DNA of 64,000 nucleotides from Orientallactaga sibirica (GCA_036365145.1 JAEOAD010002231.1:62001-126000), one strand, 5' to 3'; counted from the first letter of the stretch, positions 9,742 to 20,828 are shown. Program-made: numbers and translations. Notes: generated by a model not told the origin, from the sequence alone.

Positions 9742-9904
9742 AAGAGAGAGAGAATGGGTGCACCAGGGCCTCCAGCCACTGCAAATGAATTCAAGATGCA
9801 TGTGCTATCACGTGCATCTGGCGTATGTGGGATCTGGAGAATCAAACCCGGGTCCTTAGGCCTAGCAGGCAAGCACCTAAGAGCTAAACCACCCATCCAG
9901 CCCC

Positions 9905-10750
9905 ACTTTTATTTATTTTCTCTCCTCCCCTTGCCAAAAGCATGAGCTTCCAGGAGACCAGGATGGTGTCGCTAGCCCCATGCATGGCCCATCAAGTAGA
10001 GGATGCTTCGTTGTACCCACCTTTCCTCAGGGGATGTCTGACCTGGTCTCAGTGGAGAGTCAGGCAGAGCACAAGGACAGAGGCATGCTCTCACGGCTGC
10101 TTTCCCATGTCCTCCAGTATATCCAGTGTTCTTTCCTAGGCCCTGGCTCTGAAGACTCCTGCTTGGCTGACCCAGGAACAGTAGCCCTCTTCCCGTGCTG
10201 GCTTTTCTGGCCCACAGACACAGGAGGCCTTTAGTAAGCCCTTGACTGTCCGCCAAGTTTAAGACTTCATGAGCACAGATTTCAAAGGGCTCTTCTTGGC
10301 TTGTGCAACATCCTGGGAGCAGAGCATGCTGGCGGGGAAGGAAGCTGGAGCCGCAACCCCTCTGTAGGGTGACAAGGTGTCCTTGGCGCTGGCATGGCAT
10401 CCCCATCTTATCTGAATGTCCTGAGTCGGATGCAGCAGGTTTTCCTTACAGAACACAACATATGTCTTCATGGGCGGTGTGACAGGTCCCAGGCTGGGTC
10501 TGGGCAATTGGGGTAGGACAAGGGGTGGTCCCAGGCAGAGGTGTTTCCCATTGGCACAGTCAATGATGAAAGTTTCATGAGCTGTGGGGATGATCTTTGG
10601 AGGGCTGGTTTGTTGCATGTCAGAGCTGGTCTCCAAGCTGGACTCCTTGAGGCTGGCTCTCCAGGCCCTAGGGTCCTCTGAAGGACCATGGTGCTGCCAC
10701 CATGCCTGCCTGGACCTGTTCTTGGACTGTGTTTCTAGGATGTCCCTCAT
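9905..10750 (-). pseudogene. possible retrocopy or terminal exon, unidentified
   Basis: A GC-richer, repeat-free block. On the minus strand a 163-codon frame runs from 10,750 to a stop at 10,259 (includes TFIIDCANGKHLCLGPPLVL, Pro/Ser-rich). About 340 bases further downstream on the same strand lie two 'aataaa' signals (complement of 9,908-9,917). Frame, 3'-UTR-length spacer and poly(A) signals together look like the 3' part of a transcript. The 5' side is cut by a B1. I do not recognise the product. A second minus-strand frame (9,972-10,406) overlaps in another phase. It could be a real last exon, an old processed pseudogene or chance. Confidence 0.3.
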
Positions 10751-10752
10751 AA

Positions 10753-10913
10753 TTTTTTTTTTTTTTTTTTTTATTTTCGAGGTAGGGTCTCACTCTAGCT
10801 CAGGTTGACCTGGAATTCACTATGTAGTCTCAGGGAGGCCTTGAACTTACAACGATCCTCCTACTTCTGCCTCCTGAGTGCTGGGATTAAAAGCATGTGC
10901 CACCACGGCTGGC
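10753..10913 (-). mobile_element. B1 SINE
   Basis: Reverse B1 with an imperfect duplication: 'ccctcataa' left, 'ccctaataa' right. Confidence 0.9.
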
Positions 10914-10979
10914 TGCCCTAATAAAATTTTAAAACAAGTTTTCTTTGATCTACCCTTTCTCTGTTGATCAGAAAAGCAA

Positions 10980-11055
10980 TTGGGTTGAGGATGTAGGTCA
11001 GTGGTAGAGAGCTTACTTAACATGCACAAGCCCCAGAGTTCAGTCCTTAGTACTA
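10980..11055 (+). mobile_element. ID-type SINE (BC1-related)
   Basis: 'ttgggttgaggatgtaggtc' followed by 'agtggtagagagctt' matches the tRNA-Ala-derived ID core with Pol III A and B box spacing. It lacks a clear A-tail. Confidence 0.8.
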
Positions 11056-11132
11056 ACTCCTCTCCCCTGGGAGGGGGAAGAGAAAGAATTGACTGATTCT
11101 AAATATATATGTACTTTGGAGGTGTCATTTGA

Positions 11133-11181
11133 AGTTCATTTTTTTTCTCTTCCTTTCTTTTTCTCTTTTCTTCTTTCTTCT

Positions 11182-11241
<60 letters not shown>

Positions 11242-11250
11242 TTTTTTTTT
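11133..11250. repeat. (CTTT)n / poly-T simple repeat
   Basis: About 20 CTTT units ending in a T-run. It is the expanded tail complement of the B1 at its right. Confidence 0.95.
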
Positions 11251-11396
11251 TTTTTTTTGCTTTTCCGAGTCTCACTCTAGTCCAGGCTGACCTGGAATTC
11301 ACTATGTAGTCTCAGGGTGGCCTCGAACTCATGGTGATCCTCCTACCTCTGCCTCCCAAGTGCCGGGATTCAAGGTGTGCGCCAGCATGCCCAGCT
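11251..11396 (-). mobile_element. B1 SINE
   Basis: Reverse B1 with the CTTT tract as its tail; a short deletion around 'ccgagtctcactctag'. Confidence 0.9.
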
Positions 11397-11403
11397 CTTT
11401 TGC

Positions 11404-11558
11404 TTTTTTCTTTTTGGTTTTTCGAGGTAGGGTCTTACTCTAGTCCAGGCTGACCTGGAATTCACTATGTAGTCTCAGAGTAGCCTTGAACTCACAACTT
11501 TCCACCTATCTCTTCTCTAGAGTGCTGTGATTAAAAGTGTGCACTACCACACCTGGCT
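11404..11558 (-). mobile_element. B1 SINE, diverged
   Basis: Second reverse B1 eight bases on; changed in the left monomer ('actttccacctatctcttct'). Confidence 0.85.
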
Positions 11559-11579
11559 TGAAGTCTGTTTTGTGGGATG

Positions 11580-12436
11580 TATTTTTTTTTTTATTGACAA
11601 CTTCCATACTTACAGAAAATAAACTATAATAATTCCTTCTCCTCCCCCACTTTCCCCTTCACAACTCCACTCTCCATTATATTCCCTCCCTCTGTCCATT
11701 AGTCTCTCTTTTATTTTGATGTCATCATCTTTTCCTCCTATTATGAGGGTCTTGTGAAGGTTTTGCTAGCACTGTGAGGTCATGGATATTGAGGCCAGTT
11801 TCTGTCTGGACAATTGCATTGTAAGCAGTCCTACCCTTTCTTCGGCTCTTACATTCTTTCCACCACTTCTTCCACAAAGGACCCTGAGCCCTGGAGGGTG
11901 TGATAGAGATGTTTCAGTGCTGAACACTCATCCTTCTTCTCATTGTTTTTGTTTGTTTGTTTGTTTGTCGAGGTAGGGTCTCACTCTAGCCCAGGGTGAC
12001 CTGGAATTCACTGTGTAGTCTCAGGATGGCCTCGAACTCATGGTGATCCTCCTACCTCTGCCTCCCAAGTGCTGGGGTTAAAGGTGTGTGCACTACCACG
12101 CATGGACTTCTCATTCTTTTTCTCAGCACTATGGTGTCTTTTGGGTCATCCCAGTGGTCACCACCCATCTGAAAAAAAAGCTTCTCTAACTAAAAGTGAG
12201 GTTAGTGTAAATATATGGATATGAATGTTAGCTAAAGTGCTTACAGGGCAGTTTTGTGAGCATAATATATGCATTTAGCCAGACAAGAGCAGGCTTTACA
12301 CTCCCAAGGCTCATGGGCTTCCCCACCATATGATTTTGATTAGGTTTTTGGTATCAGGCATGTATTCCCTCCCATAAAGTGGGCCTCTAGTCCAATTAGA
12401 AAGCAGTTGATTTCTTCCATAACAGACATGTCACTA
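11580..12436 (-). mobile_element. LINE-1 3' UTR fragment with B1 inside
   Basis: Starts 'ttttttattgacaacttcca' (3' end complement) and extends about 690 L1 bases once the B1 at 11,951-12,106 is removed. The + strand has an open frame at 11,782-11,976 homologous to those in other L1 3' ends here. Confidence 0.85.
11951..12106 (-). mobile_element. B1 SINE
   Basis: Flanked by 'cttctcattgttttt' (11,936-11,950) and 'cttctcattcttttt' (from 12,107), one mismatch, within the L1 fragment. The tail is (TTTG)n. Confidence 0.95.
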
Positions 12437-12460
12437 TTGCAGCCGCTGAAGTCCATTTTT

Positions 12461-12672
12461 TTCAAATTTTATTTATTTATTATTTTTTTTTTGAGAGAGA
12501 GAGAGAAAGGGAAAGAGAGAATGGGTGCTCCGGGGCCTCCAGCCACTGCAGATGAACTCCAGATGGCTGTGTCCCCTTATGCATCTGGCTTAGGTGGGTC
12601 CTGAGGAATCAAGCCTGGGTCCTTTGGCTTTGTAGGCAAGTGACTTAACCTCTAAGCCTTTGCTCCAGCCCG
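12461..12672 (-). mobile_element. tRNA-derived B2-like SINE
   Basis: First of two reverse SINEs in series, bounded by 'tgaagtccattttt' at 12,447-12,460 and 12,673-12,686. Confidence 0.95.
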
Positions 12673-12686
12673 TGAAGTCCATTTTT

Positions 12687-12911
12687 ATTTTATTAATTAA
12701 TAAATTTATTTATTAGAGATAGAGAGAAGGACAGAGAGAGAGAGAGAGTGAGAGTGAGAATGGGTGTGCCAGGGCCTCTAGTTACTGCAAATGGACTCCA
12801 TATGCATGTGCCACTATGTGCATCTGGCTTACGTGGGACCTGGAGAAACAAACCTGGGTCCTTAGGCTTTTCAGGAAAGCACCTTAACTGCTAAACCATC
12901 TCTCCAGCCCC
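12687..12911 (-). mobile_element. tRNA-derived B2-like SINE
   Basis: Second SINE in series, bounded by 'tgaagtccattttt' at 12,673-12,686 and 12,912-12,925. Confidence 0.95.
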
Positions 12912-13028
12912 TGAAGTCCATTTTTTAATCTGTCTAGTATCATGCCAGAATTGTCCTGTCTAGATATTTTTGCTTAAGAATTTTGATTTCATTCTTTTTG
13001 TTATATAACATTAGAACTGAAATTTAAA

Positions 13029-13275
13029 TTTTTATTTATTTATTTTTATTTTTGGAGAGAGACAGAGAGAGAGAGAGGGAGAGGAAGACAGAGAATGGGC
13101 GTGCCAGCAGCTGCTGCGAATGAAATCCAGATGTGTGCGCCCCCTTGTGGGCAAGTGTGGCATTGCGCCCTTGTGTAACTTTGCATCTGGCTAAATGTGG
13201 GATCTGGAGATTGGAACCGGGCGTTCTTAGGCTTGGCAGGCAGGCGCCTCAACTGCTAAGCCATCTCTCTAGCCC
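13029..13275 (-). mobile_element. tRNA-derived B2-like SINE, long-body type
   Basis: Contains the longer subfamily body 'gcaagtgtggcattgcgccc', shared with copies at 4,941, 24,321, 27,040, 46,522 and 49,074. Flanks are 'ctgaaattt' on both sides. Confidence 0.9.
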
Positions 13276-13327
13276 AGATCTGAAATTTTAAAAGAATTAC
13301 ATTTACAAATGAAAATTAGATGATTAA

Positions 13328-13506
13328 AAAAACTTGAAAATTTCCATTTGCAGAGAGAGAGAAGAGAGTGAGAGAGAGAAAAAAACAAACTGCAGACACA
13401 TGCACCAGTTTGTGCATTTAGCTTTATTTGGGTACTGGGGAATTGAAACCAGGCCTTCAGGTTTTGGAAGCAAGTGCCTTTAACCCCTGAGCCATCTCTG
13501 CAGCCT
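13328..13506 (-). mobile_element. tRNA-derived B2-like SINE, diverged
   Basis: Imperfect flanking duplication 'gaaaattagatgatt' / 'gaaaattgggtgatt'. The body has 'ctttatttgggtactgggga', a distinct subfamily. Confidence 0.9.
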
Positions 13507-13529
13507 GAAAATTGGGTGATTTTAACCTT

Positions 13530-14105
13530 TCCCTTCTTTTTTTCTCATCTGAAAACAAGGAACTTTACCATATTCATTTAAGACTTCTTTGAGAATCCCC
13601 AGTAAAATCTTGTGTTTTTCTTTATGTCAGCACTACATATTTTAGGGCTGAGTTTACGCTGAGATATTTGGAATTTATAGTCCCTTCCCCTGTGGTTGGT
13701 TACTTGTGGTGTTCTTTGTGTTCTCTTACATCGTTCAGTCAGTGGACAGCTCTCTGCAGCATCAGGGCTGTCGAGGTAGCTGATGTGAGCTTTGTATGTC
13801 CCATTATTTATTTTTCCCGTGCTTGAATATAGCCACTTCTTATCCCTCTTTTATGGCTTGGGGAGAGTTTAGAGTGGCCTACTGCTGGACCAAGAGCCAG
13901 GACCTAATAGCAGCCCTTCTTTATTTGTAGAAACAGCTTTTACAGTACCATCCCATAGCCAGCTCACCACATGTGCTTCTGATCCCTGCTTGGAGACTGG
14001 ATTCACAGCCACTTCCTTCCTCCAGGGTTTGTCCCCACCTAGGCCCCTCCCTGCCCACAACCCTCCAGAGAAGTCCATTGCTTGTCACTTTTGAATCCAG
14101 AGCCT
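13530..14105. other. unique DNA, no recognised feature
   Basis: A 69-codon minus frame at 13,869-14,078 is the only frame; nothing identifiable. Confidence 0.5.
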
Positions 14106-14122
14106 TCCTTTTGTATTTATTT

Positions 14123-14341
14123 TAAAAAAATATTTTATTTTTATTTATTTGAGAAAGAGGGAGCAAGAGAGAAAGAGACAGAGAAAGAGAGAATGGGCAC
14201 GTCAGGGCCTCCATCCACGGCAAACGAAAGCCAGACACATGCACTACCTTGTTCATTTGCTTACGTGGGTCCTGGGGAGTTGAACCTGGGTCCTTTGGCT
14301 TTGCAGGCAAGTGCCTTAACCACTAAGCAATCTCTCCATCC
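14123..14341 (-). mobile_element. tRNA-derived B2-like SINE
   Basis: Flanked by near-identical 'ccttttgtatttatt' / 'cccttctgtatttatt'. Confidence 0.9.
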
Positions 14342-14490
14342 CCCTTCTGTATTTATTACATATCTCGATGATATCAAACATATAGAAGAGCCTGGTCCTG
14401 AGCCAGGAAATTTCATAAAGGAAGAAAAATGATAGCCCCTTTCTACGGACACTCTCTATAAATGGCAATTTTTAAAAGATAAAAATAAAA

Positions 14491-14684
14491 CCTTAGCTGG
14501 GTGTGGTGGTGCACACCTTTAATCCCAGCACTCGGGAGGCAGAGGTAGAAGGATTGCTGTGAGTTCAAGGCCACCCTGAGACTATATAGTTAATTCCAGG
14601 TCAGCCTGAGCCAGAGTGAAACGCTACCTTGAAAAACCAACCCACCAACCAACCAACCAACCAAACAAACAAACAAACAAACCG
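14491..14684 (+). mobile_element. B1 SINE
   Basis: Forward B1 ('gctgggtgtggtggtgcaca') with a long (CCAA)n-(ACAA)n tail at 14,640-14,684. Confidence 0.95.
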
Positions 14685-14961
14685 TGTTAAGAATATGTAC
14701 ATTGTTCTGCAATGGATCTCAAGAACTTCATCTTGCAAAACTGAAAAACTTCATACCCATTAAATAACAACTTCCCACCCTGCATCCTCTAGTAACTACC
14801 AATCTACTTTCTGTCTGTGATTGGCTATTCTAAATACTTCATAGAAGTGAAATGATACAATAGTTGTCTTTTTGTGACTGGCTTCTTTCCCCGAGAAGAG
14901 TGTTCTCAAAGTTCATCCATGTTGTAGTGTGAATCAGAATTTCCTTCTCTCTCTCTATCTC

Positions 14962-15096
14962 TCTTTTTTCGAGGTAGGGTCTCACTCTAGCCCAGACTGA
15001 CCTGGAATTCACTATGTAGTCTCAGGGTGGCCTCGAACTCATGGGATCCTCCTACCTTTGCCTCCCAAATGCTAGGTGTGCACCACCACACCCAGA
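14962..15096 (-). mobile_element. B1 SINE
   Basis: Reverse B1 with a small deletion in the left part ('gctaggtgtgcacc'), inserted in old L1 sequence; right flank 'tccttct'. Confidence 0.9.
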
Positions 15097-15112
15097 TCCT
15101 TCTTTTTTAATA

Positions 15113-15326
15113 TATTTATTTATTTATTTGAGAGACAGAGAGAAGAAGAGGGAGAAAAGAGAGAAAGAGAGAGAATGGGTATGCCAGGACTCTAGCCATT
15201 GCAAACAAACTCCAGATGTATGTGCCACCTTGTGCATCTGGCTTTATGTGGGTACTGGGCAATCAAACCTGGGTTTGTAGGCTTCACAGGCAAGCACCTT
15301 AACCATTAAACCATCTCTCTAGCTCT
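15113..15326 (-). mobile_element. tRNA-derived B2-like SINE
   Basis: Flanked by a perfect 16-base 'tccttcttttttaata' (15,097-15,112 and 15,327-15,342). It sits right next to the B1. Confidence 0.95.
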
Positions 15327-15575
15327 TCCTTCTTTTTTAATAAAGATTAGTAGCCTACAACTAACAGGCTTTCTCTTTCTCTCTCATTTATGTATGTACA
15401 TATATATGTACATGCATTAGGTCTAGCAGTCTCACATCTGACTATTAGTCATACAATTTGCTTATTGATTATCTGTTGAAGGGCATTTCCACTGCTTCTG
15501 TCTTCATCTATTGTGAATAACACTACTATGAACATAGGTGTAAAACTCTCTCCTCAAGATGTGGCTTTCCACTTT

Positions 15576-15960
15576 CTGCCTTATTAGATTTATTTCATTT
15601 GCTCTTTTCTGTAACAGGCACTATTAGTATCCTAGTTTTACAAGTGTGAAAACTGAGGCACACAATGGTTGAAATACTTTCTAAATAACTGTGACTCCAG
15701 AATTGTCATGCTTAGCACCACTCTCCAATTTTCCCAAGGGAAACCCTGGGCCTTGCATGATGGAATGATAAACAAGGACGAGAATGGGACTCATGTTTAC
15801 TTAGTCTGTCAACAGAAAATCAAAGACAGGGATTGATTTTTCTTCTTCATCTTCAATAAACAATGCAGTAAAAATTATAATCAGGCTATAACTACTCTGA
15901 CCAAGTGGATCACAAAATTGAGAACCAGCCAGATAATTCAGACAACAAAGACCCTGCTTT
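15576..15960. other. unique DNA, no recognised feature
   Basis: Nothing recognised. Confidence 0.5.
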
Positions 15961-15975
15961 TTAGTTGTCTTTTTA

Positions 15976-16021
15976 AAAACATTTTAAAAATATTTTATTT
16001 ATTTATTTGAGAGTGATAAAG

Positions 16022-16075
<54 letters not shown>

Positions 16076-16230
16076 GAGAATGGGCATGCCAGGGCCTCTA
16101 GCCACTGCAAACAAACTCCAGATGCATGTGCCCCCTTGCACATCTGGCTTACGTGGGTCCTGAAGAGTCGAACTGGGATCCTTTGACTTTCCAGGCAAAT
16201 GCCTTAACTGCTAAGTTATCTCTCCAGCCC
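15976..16230 (-). mobile_element. tRNA-derived B2-like SINE with (GA)n
   Basis: The GA tract at about 16,026-16,072 has expanded to some 22 units. Flanks are 'ttagttgtctttt' / 'ttaggtgtctttt'. Confidence 0.95.
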
Positions 16231-16265
16231 TTAGGTGTCTTTTGAAAATAAATTTTACTTGGATA

Positions 16266-16411
16266 ATTTTTTTTTAAAGGTAGGGTCTTGCTCTAGCTCG
16301 GGCTGACCTGGAATTCACTATGTAGTATCAGGCTGGCCTTGAACTCACAGCAATCCTCCTATCTCTGCCTCTTAAATGCTGGGATTAAAGTTGTGTGCTA
16401 CCATGCCTAGC
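16266..16411 (-). mobile_element. B1 SINE
   Basis: Reverse B1 with moderate divergence ('gtagtatcaggctggcct'). Confidence 0.9.
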
Positions 16412-17447
16412 ATCAGATAATTGTTTTGATATGAGTAAAATAATAAGTCTATTTCATATGTTAGAAATGAAACAAACTCTCAACTTCCTGTTTGTATAAA
16501 CACAACTTTAATGAAATAGGAAGAAAATGAGGAAGGAGAGTGGCCTGTGAAAACCTCCAGAAACAGAGCTCCTGTTTGAACTGTGACCACCTGTTACTGT
16601 TAAGGTCTTTCTTACACACGAACATGTCCTGTAGGAAAGGAAAACGAGGCAGAACAATAAACTCTTCATAGTTAAACAGTGTGGGGCACGGGAAACTGGC
16701 AGTGGCTGTCACTCCGGGGCCCACATGCCTGTGCTATTGATTGTGCTGTGCTTTAACCTGCATCTACTCCACAGATGCTTTTGCAGTATGGCCTGCAAAG
16801 TCTCAGGAGAAATGGAAAAAGTGTGTCCTGGGAACTGTTCTTTAATGGGTTGTCTGTAAAGTTACTGTGTGTTGCATATATCTTGATTTTTCCTCCTATT
16901 TTTTCAACTTAGCTGTACATTAAAATCATCCATCTTCCTTAGGTCTCAGAACACTGCTGTTTTCAGGATCAGGAAATAAATATATTTTTATTTCCTGCCC
17001 CCTAAAATAAATTATTTGGGTTATTTTTCTAGACTAAATTGTATTTTACTTCCTTTTAGATTTCTTTTACCAACAGACATTTTCTTTTCAGTTAGTGGAA
17101 AATTTATACCCAGCAAACACATTTCATTGAAAAAATGTAGTCTTTTCTCAAAAGGGAAATCATTTAATATTTTTTTTCCACTAAATTGTCCTCAAGATAG
17201 ATGGAGAACGTTTTACTAGTTTAATGAGTTGAGGCTGTGCAAAGATACCTGCATCAGTGAATCAATAAATGTTTGAAGCAACTTAAAAATGATCCCAATT
17301 GAAAAAAAAAAAAGCAATATAAAATTCTGCTAATGAAATTTGGAGGCTAGAGCTGAAATTTTTGTGATTTTCACTCTGATCACATTTGTTTTTGAAGGAC
17401 AATACTAGAATCTCATCAAAGGGATATAGATAAAAATATCTTTGGGG
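16412..17447. other. unique AT-rich DNA
   Basis: Frames at 16,461-16,724 (-) and 17,016-17,219 (+) have no recognisable product. No repeat recognised. Confidence 0.5.
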
Positions 17448-17686
17448 GCCGGAGAGATGGCTTAGTGGTTAAGCACTTGCCTGTGAAGCCCAAGGACCTT
17501 GGTTTGAGGCTCGATTCTCCAGGACCCACATAAGCCAGAAGCACAAGGGGGCACACATATCTGGAGTTCGTTTGCAGTGGCTGGAGGCCCTGCTGCGCCC
17601 ATTCTCTCTCTCTCTCTGCCTATTTCTGTATCTTTCTCTCTCTCTCTCAAGTAAATAAATAAATACAAAGAAAATATTTTAAAAAT
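17448..17686 (+). mobile_element. tRNA-derived B2-like SINE
   Basis: Forward copy: head 'gccggagagatggcttagtg', CT-rich body, tail 'caagtaaataaataaataca'. Confidence 0.95.
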
Positions 17687-17688
17687 CT

Positions 17689-18175
17689 TTGGGTTGGAAA
17701 AATGGCTCAGTGGGTAAAGTGCTTACTGCACAAACATGAGGACCTGAATTATGACTCTCCACACTCATGTAAAATGCTGGGTGCAATGTGCAGCCCTGTC
17801 ATCCCAGCACTGGGAAGGAAGGCAGAGACAGGAGGATCCCTAGAGCTTGCTGGCTAGTTAGTCTAGCTGAATCGGCATGCTCTAGAACATGTGTATACAT
17901 GCACACAGTAAAAGAAAAGTGGCAGGATGCAAAGTAATAACTGAGTGTGGTGGTGGTGCACACCTTTTTCTGAGCACTTAGGAGGCCAAGGCTAGAGGAT
18001 TATGTGTTCAAGGCCAACCTAAGCTACATAGTAAGGCCTTCTGTCACAAAAAAAAATAGTAAGGTGGAGATTATCTGAGGAGGACACCTGATATAAAATT
18101 CTGGCCTCTGCACACACATGTACATATGTGCCCTTACACATGAACACACATATGCATGGGCATGCATGCTACATA
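17689..18175 (+). mobile_element. B4-type SINE with B1 inserted
   Basis: 'ttgggttggaaaaatggctc' then a B1-like middle ('catcccagcactgggaagga') is the tRNA/B1 composite of B4. Its CA-rich right end ('cctctgcacacacatgtac') reappears at about 18,105, after a forward B1 at 17,938-18,054. Confidence 0.7.
17938..18054 (+). mobile_element. B1 SINE, old
   Basis: Forward, diverged B1 ('gagcacttaggaggccaagg') with a short A-tail. Confidence 0.75.
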
Positions 18176-18515
18176 CTCATACACATGGCAAAAAAAGTAG
18201 TGTCTTCATAAATTTTTTCTTTCCTTTTGTTTGCTTTTTCATTATGTGGCAGGAACAACATAATCTGTTGTTTCTCAGAAATAATTTGTTATTTCTCAAT
18301 TTGTTGAGAAATAAAGTTACTTACTGAATCCAAGAATGGGTTCATGAGACAAAGCTGTGGCCAGAGGCTTGGAACCAAAGGAAGCAAGGCTTTGGCTACT
18401 GTCAGCATCTCTGTCTCTGTCTTTCTCTGCAGGTCCGTTCCTTCTCTTTCATCGTGGCAGGAAACATGGCCCTTTGTAAGTCCCTAAATCTTTTATCTTA
18501 AAAAAAATTATTTTA

Positions 18516-18784
18516 GGGCTGGAGAGATGGCTTAGCGGCTAAGGCGCCTGCCTGCTAAGCCTAGAGAATGCTGGTTCCAATGTCCAGCGGTTCCAATCTC
18601 CAGGTCCCACGTTTAGCCAGATGCAAAGTGATGCAAGGGCGCAATGCCACACTTGACCACAAGGGGGCGCACACATCTGGATTTTGTTCACAGCAGCTGA
18701 GAGACTGCTGGCGCGCCCATCTCTGTCTTTCTCCTTCTCCCTCTCTGTCTATCTCTCTCTGTCTCTCTCTCCAAAAATAAATTT
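18516..18784 (+). mobile_element. tRNA-derived B2-like SINE, long-body type
   Basis: Flanked by 'aaaaaaattatttta' on both sides (18,500-18,514 and 18,785-18,799). Long-body subfamily with 'ccacaagggggcgcacacat'. Confidence 0.95.
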
Positions 18785-18799
18785 AAAAAAATTATTTTA

Positions 18800-20094
18800 C
18801 CACTGTGCCAAACACTGTTGCTGCCCTGGCACTAAGCCTTTATTTGTCTCTAAGGTTCACCTACAACTGAGGAATGTTCTTATTGGACCCCAGCTTCCTA
18901 CCTCAAGCAGTGCATATTTCTGTCTGAGGACACTCTCTGGTGGCATGTGTAGGCTACGATGGCAGGTAGGACAGGACAGAAGTGCTAGGTGGAAATGCCT
19001 GGGAATAACTCTCAACCAAAGAGGGCTGGAAATGGGTGGTGACTACCTCATTAACCCAGTCTTTTGGTGCATATAGCTCTTCCTTTGCTGCCTCACTTCC
19101 TGTTCTCTCTGGATGAGGGTCTCAGGAAACTACTTACACCCCAATCCTCCTTTCATAGTCTGCTTTGGGAGTTAGATATTCAAGGAGTTAGACATGGGGG
19201 AACCAAGAGAAACAATAGCAGGATCTTAGCAGTTGTGTGTCCACGTTAGCGATGAGTTGGGTGTGAAGGAAGGAAGAAACCTGCCACTGCATCCTGGTAG
19301 CTGTGTCTCCTGCTGGTCAGAATGCTTTGTTAAACATCTGGAAGCTGTCCATAGGTTCTTCCTGCTATATCAGAAACACAGGTGCAGCTCACTTCCCCAG
19401 TTGCCACACACGCATGCTCATGAAGGGTCAAAAGACCCCAGCTTCATTATAATATAATTTGAATTGTGGTTTTTGATGCCTCCCTCAGTGGGTTTTCCAA
19501 GAGAATCATGAAAAGAAACACCCTAAAAGGAAGAGTTGTCCCACCATGATTTGGTGTGTGTGTGTGGGGGGGAAGGGTCACTTTACTTTCATGAATAGCC
19601 ATCCACCTCATAAATATTCATAAGTTCTTTTTGAAAATCCACAATGTAGAACCCAATAGACTGCTACTCCCCCTTTGGGACAGCATGCTCCAGTCTCTCT
19701 CTCTGCCATGCATTAGCCTTTGCTTTACTAAGTAGGCTTCTGCTTAAACTGTATCTCTTGGATGAATTCTTTCTTTTGGGAAGATAAGAACTGAAGAGAA
19801 ATCCTAACCCAGTAACCCATGTCTGCCATCTGGAGACCATTATGGTATGATAGAAGCTACAAAGAGCCTGGGCAGCCCTACACCTATGGCTTTGGTGGCT
19901 GCAACCAAAATGACCTTTATCCTGGGCTGGCTCTGCTTACTGCCTGAAGCTTTCCTTGGCAGGCATTCCATGTTCCTGACATCTCTAACTCCTGGGGTCC
20001 CCACTGCAGCTTCAGCTTCATCCTCACAGCTTCATGCAAACATACACACAAAAGTATATATAGAGGACCTATGAAATTTGCTTACACAATTAGA
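18800..20094. other. unique DNA
   Basis: Contains several short frames (130 codons at 18,684-19,076 overlaps the SINE; others are 60-75 codons), none recognisable. No repeat recognised. Confidence 0.5.
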
Positions 20095-20366
20095 GGTTGC
20101 ATCCCACAAGGCAGCAGGGTGTCCCATCTTCTCACATCAGCAGGGAGGAAGTAGCAAGAATGAACTCAGTGTGGCAAGAGGGGCTGGGCTATAACACCTT
20201 GAAGTCTGCTCCCAGTGAATAGCTCAAATAACCTCCTCCAGCAAGGCTCCACCTCCCAAAGGCTCCACAAACTTCACAAATAGCACCACCAACTAGGCAT
20301 TATGTTTAAGACTAAATCACAAACACATGAGACTATGAGGAATGTTTTACATTCAAACCACCATAG
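20095..20366 (-). mobile_element. MaLR-like LTR fragment
   Basis: The right end 'attcaaaccaccata' is the complement of the 'tatggtggtttgaat' LTR start; 'caaggctccacctcccaaag' fits the antisense MaLR body. The left end is uncertain. Confidence 0.5.
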
Positions 20367-20571
20367 ATATTCACTCTTCCCAGAATTATTTATTAAAGAA
20401 ACTGTACTTTATCCAACACATGTTCTTGGTGCTTTTGTTGAAAGTTAATTGGATATATGTAGGTGCATTGTTTCTGGATTCTTCATTCTGATGAGATCTG
20501 GTGTGTTTAGAGTGGTATGGCCATAGAAGGGGTCTTCATTCTCTACCAGGAGTTTATATTTTGCCCCATTT

Positions 20572-20828
20572 ATTTATTTATTTATTTATTTATTTAATTT
20601 ATTTTTTATTTTAGAGAGAGCAAGAGGGGGAGAAAGAGACAATGGCATCCAGGACCTCAGCCACTGCAATAGGACTCCAGATGCTTGCACCACCTAGTGG
20701 GTATGAGTGACCTTGCACTCGCCTCACCTTTGTACATCTGGCTTATGTGGGTGGGATTTGGAGAGTTGAACATGGGTCCTTAGGCTTCGCAGGCAAGCAC
20801 CTTAACTGCTAAGCTATATCTCCAGTCC
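20572..20828 (-). mobile_element. tRNA-derived B2-like SINE
   Basis: Flanked by 'ttgccccattt' (20,561-20,571 and 20,829-20,839). (TTTA)n tail complement. Confidence 0.95.

Larger units (their letters stand above)
9338..9904 (-). mobile_element. tRNA-derived B2-like SINE split by two B1s
   Basis: Left piece 9,338-9,407 (tail and GA tract) and right piece 9,742-9,904 (body and head complement 'aaaccacccatccagcccc'). Two forward B1s lie between them inside the GA tract. Confidence 0.85.
14745..15575 (-). mobile_element. old LINE-1 3' portion, antisense
   Basis: 'tgtctttttgtgactggctt' at about 14,863, 'gttcatccatgttgtagtgt' at about 14,912 and 'tattgtgaataacactacta' at about 15,511 are reverse complements of the conserved end of mammalian L1 ORF2/3' UTR. 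A B1 and a B2-like SINE (14,962-15,326) split it. Confidence 0.65.

Noticed and set aside
11089..11302. Frames of Phe/Leu/Ser or Lys/Glu/Arg runs
   Set aside because: Simple-sequence translations of the CTTT tract.
16026..16072. CRISPR-like or satellite array
   Set aside because: Pure dinucleotide repeat inside a SINE; no spacer-repeat structure and the genome is mammalian.
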